Shown here: one piece after another, positions 57,893 through 64,000 of the stretch
Layout: every line of letters starts with the position of its first letter
Numbering within the stretch: the stretch's first letter is position 1
Assembly: GCF_030273315.1 (NCBI RefSeq)
Contig: NZ_CP127174.1
Location: 2,666,001-2,730,000 of the forward strand
Direction: 5' to 3'
Origin: Natrialbaceae archaeon AArc-T1-2
GTDB taxonomy: Archaea > Halobacteriota > Halobacteria > Halobacteriales > Natrialbaceae
DNA length: 64,000 nucleotides
Position numbers and translations under genes: made by a program
Notes under the pieces: model-generated
Told to the model about the DNA's origin: nothing
Database searches by the model: none
The model's input: only the letters and a program-made list of their open reading frames with translations

Positions 57893-59005
57893 TCAGCGTC
57901 TGAGAATCAGTTTCAGAACGTCCTCGTCCTCGAGGACGTGGTCGGTACCGACCTGCTGTTCGTCGTGGGCCGCGCTAGGACCGCTCACGCGGGCGAAGCG
58001 AAATCGCTGCTGGAAGTCGCCGCCGAGTTTTTCGATGGCGTCCTGGACCGTCGAACCGTCCTCGACGACGAGTGGCTCCTCCCAGTCGACGCCGCGACCG
58101 GGTTTGTCCATGTAGACTCGAATGAGCCCGAGGTTCTCCCAGATGCGGTCTTTGAGTGCCTCGAGACCCTTTTGTTTCTCTGCGCTGATGAACGTGACCT
58201 CCTCGGGGTCTAAGTCACGATCGCGAAGCTGTTCGTCGACCGTCTCCTTGTACTCGGGTTCGATCAGGTCGACCTTGTTGACGCAGGTTATCGAGGGGAT
58301 GTACTCGCGATTGTCCATCAGTCCGTCGATGAGTCGATCGATGGTGACCGTCTCCTGGAGATTGAGATCGGCGTTGATGTATCCCTGGTCGCGGAGCACG
58401 TCCGTGATCGTCTCCTCGGCTAACTCCTGTTCGGTGCTCGAGGTGATCTTGATGCCGTCCTTGTGCTTGGGACGGACGGTCACTCGTGGGGGCTCCTGGT
58501 CGACGCGGATGTTGATGTCGTACAGTTCCTCTCGCAGGCGGTCGTACTGATCGATCTCGAACACCGAGAGGACGAAGACGATCAGATCGGCGTTGCGGAC
58601 GACGGCAAGCACCTGCTGACCGTCGCCTCGGCCCGCGGCGGCCCCTTCGATGAGCCCGGGTACGTCGAGCATCTGGATGTTCGCTCCACGATGCTGTAAC
58701 ATCCCGGGGTTGACGTCGAGCGTCGTGAATTCGTAGGATCCCGTCTCGCTTTCGGCGTTGGTCATCGCGTTCAACAGTGAGGACTTGCCGACGCTCGGAA
58801 ACCCGACCAGAGCGACGGTCGCGTCGCCGTGTTTTTCGACGGCGTAGCCCTCGCCGCCGCCAGAGCCCGACTGCTGTTTCTCGAGCTGTTCTTTTTTCTC
58901 CGCGAGCTTCGATTTCAGCCGGCCGATGTGTGCTTCGGTCGACTTGTTGTAGGGCGTGTTGGCGATTTCCTCTTCGATCTCCTCGATCTCCTCCTCGAGC
59001 CCCAT
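57893..59005 (-). CDS. DRG/Rbg-type Obg-family GTPase with TGS domain
   Basis: A 370-aa GTPase of the DRG family, associated with ribosomes and translation in archaea and eukaryotes. An N-terminal helical HTH-like part (about 1-48) with alternating charges is followed by the G domain: G1 GFPSVGKSS at 68-76, the switch region and G3 DVPGLIEGA, and NKVDLI as G4. The C-terminal TGS domain occupies the last ~75 residues (LGLIRVYMDKPGRGVDWEEPLVV...). Start at ATG 59005 fits the family. A TATA-like stretch (GGGTTTTTCGG) lies about 30 nt upstream. Confidence 0.93.
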   Translation of the reverse strand: MGLEEEIEEIEEEIANTPYNKSTEAHIGRLKSKLAEKKEQLEKQQSGSGGGEGYAVEKHGDATVALVGFPSVGKSSLLNAMTNAESETGSYEFTTLDVNPGMLQHRGANIQMLDVPGLIEGAAAGRGDGQQVLAVVRNADLIVFVLSVFEIDQYDRLREELYDINIRVDQEPPRVTVRPKHKDGIKITSSTEQELAEETITDVLRDQGYINADLNLQETVTIDRLIDGLMDNREYIPSITCVNKVDLIEPEYKETVDEQLRDRDLDPEEVTFISAEKQKGLEALKDRIWENLGLIRVYMDKPGRGVDWEEPLVVEDGSTVQDAIEKLGGDFQQRFRFARVSGPSAAHDEQQVGTDHVLEDEDVLKLILRR

Positions 59006-59182
59006 TTACCTGTATCCAACCGTTCGTGCCGAAAAACCCTTTCCATGCGCCCCCACTACCCGGGATCCCCTCGTGGTCCGTAGTGAGTGCCGGCAACGGG
59101 CTCAAACCCCCTCGTCCCGAACGCACCCGTCAGGAGACGCGAGCCAGGATCGACGGAGAGGCTCGCGTCCGACAGGCCCCAC

Positions 59183-59827
59183 ATGAACTCGATCGAAATT
59201 CCCTCGCCGGCGGCGATGGTCCGGAGCGAGACCGGAACGCTTCCCGGCGGTCACCCGTACGTGACCACCGGCAACGGACCGCGTGCACTCGCCGTTCTGC
59301 CGGGGTTCGGTGATGCGATGTTCCCCGGAACGTACCCTCCGTTTTCGGGCTGGGCGATCGCGCCGTACTTCGGGCGGTACCTCGGGACGCACACGGTCTG
59401 CCTCTTGAGCCGGCCGCGTTCGCTCCCGTCAGGGTACGACGTCGACGACGCCGTCTCGACTCACGCGCTCGCTCTCGAGGCAATCAGTGACTCCCATACC
59501 GCAATCGACGTGATCGGTATCTCGATGGGTGGACTGATCGGCCAGGCCCTCACACACCGAGAGCCGGAGCTGATAGACCGCCTCGTCGTCGCGAACAGCG
59601 CCTGCGATCGGCTCGCCGACGTCGACCATCCGACGCTCGTTTTCGGGGGCGAGCGGGATCCGTTTTTCCCGCCGGCGCTCGCGAGGGAGACGGCGGCCGC
59701 GCTGTCGAACGGCGAACTCGAGCTGGTTCCGGGGGCGAAACACGGCGCGTTTCACGAGCGAAAGCTCGCTTTCGACGCGAGGGTACAGTCGTTTCTCGAA
59801 CGTGATACTGCCGGACGTACGTCGTGA
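59183..59827 (+). CDS. Alpha/beta-hydrolase family protein
   Basis: A 214-aa hydrolase. The nucleophile elbow GISMGG has S114, the acid is in GERDPF (about 170) and the histidine in GAKHGAF (about 197-203); the oxyanion-hole strand is AVLPGFGD. It is somewhat short for the fold, lacking a clear lid domain, so it might be an esterase or peptidase of the haloperoxidase type. ATG 59183 is chosen because upstream codons are Arg-rich and not conserved. Divergent from the DRG GTPase and convergent with the FemAB-like gene. Confidence 0.84.
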   Translation: MNSIEIPSPAAMVRSETGTLPGGHPYVTTGNGPRALAVLPGFGDAMFPGTYPPFSGWAIAPYFGRYLGTHTVCLLSRPRSLPSGYDVDDAVSTHALALEAISDSHTAIDVIGISMGGLIGQALTHREPELIDRLVVANSACDRLADVDHPTLVFGGERDPFFPPALARETAAALSNGELELVPGAKHGAFHERKLAFDARVQSFLERDTAGRTS

Positions 59828-59908
59828 ACGAGTCTCGCCGCCCCGGGGTGGCGAGAGCCGTCACACAGTTACGTCCGATAGGATAACCGTCGTTCGGCGG
59901 TCTCGCTG

Positions 59909-60919
59909 TCACTGCACCTTTCGGTACTGATCGATCAGTACGTCGAGCCCGAACGCGGCGGTCGTGATCGTGTAGTGCGTTTCGAGTCGGGGGTTGAATT
60001 TCGCCTTGTAGCGATTGATGCTCGGAACGCCGGCTCCGACGAGATCGTAGCGCTCGAGTCCGGCTTCGAGCCCGTCGCGCATAACCGTCCAGTCGAGCAG
60101 GTCGTTGACCGGGAGGGAAACGTCGGTGTCGGGCTTGACTCCTCCCTGCCACCGGTAGCGGGTCGTGTCCGATTCGACGACCAGGATTCCGCCGACGAAC
60201 GCGCCGTCGACGCGACAGACGTAGGGCCGAAGACGACCGTCGGGAAGGGCTTCGTACAGCGACCGGGCGAACGACGTCGACAGCTGGAAGGCCCGGTCCT
60301 GGCTCTCGTAGCGAGCCCGGACCTGTTCGACGATCCGGTTGACGTCGTCGCCGTCTCCCTCCTCGACGACGTAGGCGTCGTCGTCGGCGTTGCGGACGTT
60401 GTTCCGGGCGTCGCTGCTGAACCGCTCGAGTAACTCCTCGGCAGAGCCCTCGAGATCGACGACGTAGGTGTGACCCGGCGAGACGTCGTACTCGTTCCAA
60501 GTGAACGGTCGCACGTCCTCAAGCTCGGCGACCTCGAACTTGGCATACAGCGGCGACAGCTCCCGGTCGACCCACTCGAGACAGCCCGCGAGAAACCGTC
60601 GGATGCGACGGTCGGCTTTACGCTGTTTGAGCTTGTCGACGTTGAGCATGGTTGGCCCGAGCGGGATCGACCACGAGTACGGTGCGGGCGAGAACGCGGC
60701 GGTGAGCGGTCCCTTTCGGTAGGCGAAGATCGGAAAGAGACCGATCGGCTCCTGGCCCTTGAATCCGGCGAGCAGGTGGAGCGTGGTGTCGGTGTCCTCG
60801 GCCTGCAACGCGAGCGCTTCGGTCCGGTAGAACGGATTCGTCCGCTTCCCTCGATCGACGTATCGGTTCCACTCTTCGCGGTCTGTCGCGGCGTCGAGTT
60901 CGGTGACCTCGATGCTCAT
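59909..60919 (-). CDS. FemAB/GNAT-like transferase
   Basis: A 336-aa cytoplasmic protein of the FemAB-related BioF2/GNAT group. Such enzymes add amino acids or acyl groups to cell-wall or surface precursors. Recognisable are YRTEALALQAEDTDTTLHLL, FPIFAYRKGPLTAAFSPAPY, YVVDLEGSAEELLERFSSD, ARNNVRNADDDAYVVEEG and YRWQGGVKPDTDVSLPVNDL with a CoA-type fold. The ATG at 60919 overlaps the stop of the phosphodiesterase gene (ATGA), so this is the second gene of an operon. A role in a surface or glycan pathway is inferred from the neighbours. Confidence 0.8.
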   Translation of the reverse strand: MSIEVTELDAATDREEWNRYVDRGKRTNPFYRTEALALQAEDTDTTLHLLAGFKGQEPIGLFPIFAYRKGPLTAAFSPAPYSWSIPLGPTMLNVDKLKQRKADRRIRRFLAGCLEWVDRELSPLYAKFEVAELEDVRPFTWNEYDVSPGHTYVVDLEGSAEELLERFSSDARNNVRNADDDAYVVEEGDGDDVNRIVEQVRARYESQDRAFQLSTSFARSLYEALPDGRLRPYVCRVDGAFVGGILVVESDTTRYRWQGGVKPDTDVSLPVNDLLDWTVMRDGLEAGLERYDLVGAGVPSINRYKAKFNPRLETHYTITTAAFGLDVLIDQYRKVQ

Positions 60920-62532
60920 AGATACCCCAGGTCCGAGAGCCGATCCTCGACGACGGCGTCGTCGGTCGCGGTGACCGGGTCAGGGTCGTAGGCCGGGTAC
61001 TGGCGCGTCTCGGCCGGGTCGGCGATCGGAAGCGTCTCGCCGTCCATCGCGGCGTCGACGGGGACGTCGAGTAGCGAACAGATCGTCGGCGCGACGTCGA
61101 AAATCGTCGCTCCCGCCAGCGAGGCGTCCTCGTCAATGGCCGACCCGGCGGCGGCGACGATACCCGTCCGCTTGTGGTTCCAGGGCTCGACGGGGTCGGC
61201 GAAGCGCTCGCCGGAAAGCGCCGCGACGACCGCGTTGTCGAACGCCGCCGGAACGGTGACGATGTCGGGTGCCCGCTCGAGCTGTGGTCCCTCGAAGTAC
61301 CGCTCGCGGGGGGCGACGTCCTCGAACACCGGTTCGCCGTCGGGCGTCTCGACCGCCGAGAGCTGTTCGACAAGTTCGGCTCGAACGGCGTCGTACGCCG
61401 ATTCGGGCACCACGCCCTGTGGTTCTCGCCCCTGGAGGTTGATGCGGACGCCGAGTTCGCTCTTCGAGCGGACGTACGCCCGCGAGTGTGGGAAGTCGAC
61501 CTGTTCGCTCGCTGCACGGATCATATCGTTTGGTACGCGGCGGCCGATCGGCTCTTTCAGCCCGACGCGATCGAGCGCGTTCGCGACCCGCTGGGTCGTG
61601 ACTCCGGCCGTCGCCGCGAGCTCCATCGCCCGCTCGAGGGGCGTGCTCTCGTGTTCGCCGGCGTCGTCGCCCTCGAGCAGGTCGTTCTCCCAGGCTCGAG
61701 ACCAGGTGGGCATCCCTTCCCCACCGCTTTTGGTCGCGACGTAGCCCCGATCGCGGAGGAACTCGTTGACCCGGAACTCGTGGCCGGAGACTTCGCCCAT
61801 CCCGTGATCGCTGACGACGAGGACGTTCTCGGGGTCGAACGTCTCGATCGTCGTCGCGAGTTCGCGCTCGACCGCGCGGTAGACCGCCGAGACCGCCTCC
61901 CAGTCGCCCGGACGCTCGTGGAAGACGGAGTCGGTCTGCTGGAACTGGAGAAAACCGAACTCGGGTGTGAACCGCTCGAGCAGGTACCGAAACGCCTTCC
62001 CCCGGAGTTCGATCGTCCGGTCGTAGCCCTCGATCGAGCGGTCGGGTTCGGGTCCGCTCTGGGGGTAGACCCGGTAGTCGCCACAGGTCTCGACGACGTC
62101 CTCGAGGATCCCCTCGGGGTGACAGTCCGGCCGTTCGGGAGCGGTCATTCCTGGGACCAACGCCCCGTCGAACTCCCTGGGCGGGTGGGTCACGGGGACG
62201 TTGACGACGACACTCGAGATGCCGTGGTCGCTTAGCAGTTCCCAGACGGCTCGTTCGCGGACGTGCGTCGCGTTTACCACGTCCCAGTCGTAGCCGTCGA
62301 ACGAGAGAAAGTCGTAGACACCGTGTTTGCCCGGGTTCTTTCCCGTGTACAGCGATGGCCAGGCACTCGCCGTCCACGGCGGGATCTGTGACTCGAGCGG
62401 CCCGCTTGCCCCGATCTCGAACAATCGACGTAACGTCGGCGCGTCGCCGGCCTCGAACAGTCGCTCGAGCACCGGCTGACAGCCGGCGTCGAGTCCGACG
62501 ACGAGCAGTTCCAAGTCCTCCGAGCCGTTCAT
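60916..62532 (-). CDS. Alkaline-phosphatase-superfamily phosphodiesterase
   Basis: A 538-aa enzyme of the type I phosphodiesterase/nucleotide pyrophosphatase group. The start ELLVVGLDAGCQPVLERLF holds the first metal aspartate, PPWTASAWPSLYTGKNPGKHG has the likely nucleophile threonine/serine region, VLVVSDHGMGEV carries the metal D-H pair, and the C-terminus has DRLSDLGYL, similar to the sulfatase-like protein at 40725. Its presence before the FemAB-like gene (ATGA overlap) suggests surface-glycan or lipid-intermediate work. ATG 62532 is the conserved start; the frame upstream to 62640 is not conserved. Confidence 0.85.
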   Translation of the reverse strand: MNGSEDLELLVVGLDAGCQPVLERLFEAGDAPTLRRLFEIGASGPLESQIPPWTASAWPSLYTGKNPGKHGVYDFLSFDGYDWDVVNATHVRERAVWELLSDHGISSVVVNVPVTHPPREFDGALVPGMTAPERPDCHPEGILEDVVETCGDYRVYPQSGPEPDRSIEGYDRTIELRGKAFRYLLERFTPEFGFLQFQQTDSVFHERPGDWEAVSAVYRAVERELATTIETFDPENVLVVSDHGMGEVSGHEFRVNEFLRDRGYVATKSGGEGMPTWSRAWENDLLEGDDAGEHESTPLERAMELAATAGVTTQRVANALDRVGLKEPIGRRVPNDMIRAASEQVDFPHSRAYVRSKSELGVRINLQGREPQGVVPESAYDAVRAELVEQLSAVETPDGEPVFEDVAPRERYFEGPQLERAPDIVTVPAAFDNAVVAALSGERFADPVEPWNHKRTGIVAAAGSAIDEDASLAGATIFDVAPTICSLLDVPVDAAMDGETLPIADPAETRQYPAYDPDPVTATDDAVVEDRLSDLGYL

Positions 62533-62885
62533 GACAGGAGAACCCACCGTCGATGGCTTTGTTATGCGACAACTGCTTCCCTTGTAAGGAACACGTGTTC
62601 GCTGGCTTCGTTCCGTTCCGACAGTCCGATACGGCCCCATCAGAACGTGTAAGCGTCGCCTGTCGGTACGGCCTCGCGTCTCGGCTGCGACTTCGGGGTC
62701 GTCGTCTCGTTACCGGTAGGCGGTCGTCGAACGCTCTGTTTCGAATCGAAGCGAGCGGACGAGAATTCCCGTCCCCAGGTCGCTCGAGACGGTCGTTCGA
62801 GTCGCTGTAGCGGTTCGATACCGACGTAACATGCTGCATACACGGGGAAAGTAACTAAAGGTGGCGTACACGTGAGCAGTGACAG
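62533..62885. other. Intergenic region, no gene seen
   Basis: A divergent gap between the phosphodiesterase/FemAB operon and the formyltransferase. It is GC-biased but carries no frame with acidic haloarchaeal composition. AAAGTAACTAAAGG near 62849-62862, about 25-35 nt before ATG 62886, could be the formyltransferase promoter. I see no RNA gene or repeat. Confidence 0.45.
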
Positions 62886-63758
62886 ATGACCGCCGCCAGT
62901 CCAGCGACGGTCGGCATCCTGGCCGAGCCGTACCTTCACGAGTGGCACGTTCGAGCGATCGAGCGGGTACGAGCAGAAACCCCCGTCGACGTTCCGCTGG
63001 TCGTCCGCAACGGGAGCAACGAGGAGCAGGAAGCCGAATCGTGGAACTCGAAAGAGCACATCGGTCTCGAGGACGTCACGCAGTTCGTCGACGGCTTTCG
63101 ACGGGAGAAAGCGTGGATGTTCGTCCTCGCCGAACGAACCGTTGGCCGGGTACTCGGCGACGAACAGCCCCTCTGGCACCGCCACTCCGTCGAGAACGTC
63201 GATGTCCTCGCCGACGCCGAACACGTCACGTGTGAGCCACGAACCGACGGCGTCTGGAACGAACTTCCGGACGACGTCGTCGCGAAACTCGCCGATCGCT
63301 GTGACGTCGTCGTCCGCTTCGGGTTCGGTCTCGTCCGCGGCGACGTCCTGACGGCGCCGGAGTACGGCGTCTTGAGCTTTCACCCTGCGGACATTCGCAC
63401 GTACCGCGGCATGGGACCGCCGGCGATCTTTCACGACGGAAACGACCGCGCCGGATCGACGCTCCAGCGACTGAACGACTCGATCGACGGCGGCGAGATC
63501 GTCGCGTACGACGAGGTCGACCTCGAGGATTGTTACACACTCTGGGACGTGTTCGACCGGGTTGCATCGTTACAGATCCGTCTCCTGGCCGACGGAATCG
63601 CCAACCTCCGCGACCCGACCTTCGAACCGCGAACCGTTCCCGACGAACAACTCGGTGAGTTCTACTACCGGGACCAGCGACGAACGCTCTCGTTCTCGAG
63701 TCGCGTCCTCGCGAAAAACGTCGCCGGGCGCGTTCGACGACAGCTCGGATCCGGCTAG
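62886..63758 (+). CDS. Formyltransferase-fold protein (methionyl-tRNA/sugar formyltransferase-like)
   Basis: A 290-aa protein with the formyltransferase N-terminal fold. The hallmark reads GVLSFHPADIRTYRGMGPP (about 159-177) and GSTLQRLNDSIDGGEIVAYD. In normal formyltransferases the motif is N-x-H-x-S/P; here the catalytic asparagine is replaced by serine (SFHP). The N-terminal 60 residues (GILAEPYLHEWHVRAIERVR) look like a variable Rossmann start. Candidates are sugar-nucleotide N-formyltransfer or a related acyl transfer for cell-surface glycans. A strong hairpin follows the stop. ATG 62886 fits. Confidence 0.82.
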   Translation: MTAASPATVGILAEPYLHEWHVRAIERVRAETPVDVPLVVRNGSNEEQEAESWNSKEHIGLEDVTQFVDGFRREKAWMFVLAERTVGRVLGDEQPLWHRHSVENVDVLADAEHVTCEPRTDGVWNELPDDVVAKLADRCDVVVRFGFGLVRGDVLTAPEYGVLSFHPADIRTYRGMGPPAIFHDGNDRAGSTLQRLNDSIDGGEIVAYDEVDLEDCYTLWDVFDRVASLQIRLLADGIANLRDPTFEPRTVPDEQLGEFYYRDQRRTLSFSSRVLAKNVAGRVRRQLGSG

Positions 63759-63775
63759 TACCGTTCCAAGCGTCG

Positions 63776-63821
63776 ACTGATGAGTGAAACCGGTCAACCG
63801 CACTCGGTTTCACCCATCAGT
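63776..63821 (+). terminator. Strong hairpin after the formyltransferase gene
   Basis: ACTGATGAGTGAAACCG (63776-63792) and CGGTTTCACCCATCAGT (63805-63821) pair over 17 bases with one mismatch around a 12-base loop. Position 18 bases after the stop suggests a transcription end or mRNA-protecting stem. No T-run follows immediately. It could also be a short mobile-element-like palindrome. Confidence 0.5.
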
Positions 63822-63885
63822 TCAGGCTTTGAACGCCACTAGGGCTGCACCTACCTTTGTGGTGGTGGACGTCGAACCCACAGAC

Positions 63886-64000
63886 ATGACCGGGAACGAC
63901 CAGTACAAACCGTTCGGCGTCTACGTATCACGACCTGTCGCCGACGCACTCGCGACGGCCGCCTACGAGGAAGCCGGCGTCGTCGACCTCGCGGCGTACT
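63886..64000 (+). CDS. Unidentified gene, 5' end only (cut by window edge)
   Basis: From ATG 63886 the frame stays open to the window edge: MTGNDQYKPFGVYVSRPVAD, then ALATAAYEEAGVVDLAAY. Acidic/alanine-rich composition fits a real haloarchaeal protein. Only 38 codons are visible and I do not recognise the family. By position it is likely part of the transferase cluster with the formyltransferase. Confidence 0.5.
   Translation, partial: MTGNDQYKPFGVYVSRPVADALATAAYEEAGVVDLAAY

Noticed and set aside
62640-63434. 264-codon minus-strand frame over the intergenic gap and the formyltransferase gene
   Set aside because: Antisense to a conserved formyltransferase fold; no known motif.

Overview
The window is chromosomal DNA of a haloarchaeon (class Halobacteria). 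The 16S gene opens with the archaeal ATTCCGGTTGATCCTGCCGG, the DNA is GC-rich, the proteins are strongly acidic, Tat signals are common, and many genes have a TATA-like box 25-30 nt before the start codon, the usual layout for leaderless haloarchaeal mRNAs. It looks like mostly core genome. I saw no transposase, integrase, phage gene or CRISPR array. A Natrialba/Haloterrigena-like group is plausible, but I cannot fix the genus by eye.

Layout. 1-5230: 5' end of hisD, a small membrane protein, a three-gene redox operon (four-cluster ferredoxin subunit, NrfD-like membrane subunit, small membrane protein) and a Mrp/ApbC Fe-S carrier ATPase. 5285-5467: a decayed 5' fragment of a nicotinate phosphoribosyltransferase-like gene. 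5468-11545: a complete rRNA operon with promoter-like boxes, 16S, tRNA-Ala(TGC), 23S and two tandem 5S genes. Both large rRNAs are enclosed by stems with clear bulge-helix-bulge sites, and each 5S is preceded by its own tRNA-like t-element. 11621-21679: Lhr-type helicase, membrane protein, ABC transporter (ATPase plus two FtsX permeases), phosphatidylserine decarboxylase, an exported Tat protein, an MFS permease and a zinc micro-protein. 21686-31428: mostly metabolic and accessory genes, including aldo/keto reductase, cupredoxin plus SHOCT protein, FAD oxidoreductase, Hsp20, site-2 protease, radical SAM enzyme, TRAM protein, cysteine-cluster protein, MBL hydrolase and a MarR-type regulator. 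31624-35125: DUF5811, a mini winged helix, IF2/aIF5B, PRC-barrel protein and the NOB1 nuclease. 35296-44856: CPBP protease, Pgi, several membrane proteins, TruA, a sulfatase-like enzyme, a PHP protein, a zinc finger and a DUF389 protein. 44913-55436: SecE-Spt5, SHOCT plus CopB-type copper ATPase, GH15 glucoamylase-like enzyme, HtrA protease, YbjQ, sugar-acid dehydratase, AlaX, MBF1 and tRNA-Leu(GAG). 55667-64000: DUF420, PurF, DRG GTPase, an alpha/beta hydrolase, then a possible surface-glycan cluster (FemAB-like transferase, phosphodiesterase, formyltransferase, partial gene).

How the genes fit together. Translation and ribosome biogenesis dominate: rRNA operon, NOB1, IF2, TruA, AlaX, two tRNAs and the DRG GTPase. 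SecE-Spt5 links secretion and transcription elongation. Copper handling appears twice, each time beside a small SHOCT membrane protein. The most interesting items are the duplicated t-element/5S unit, the redox operon without a catalytic subunit and with an internal Tat-like motif, the cupredoxin with an expanded copper loop, and several enzymes with altered active-site motifs (sulfatase-like, PHP, formyltransferase).
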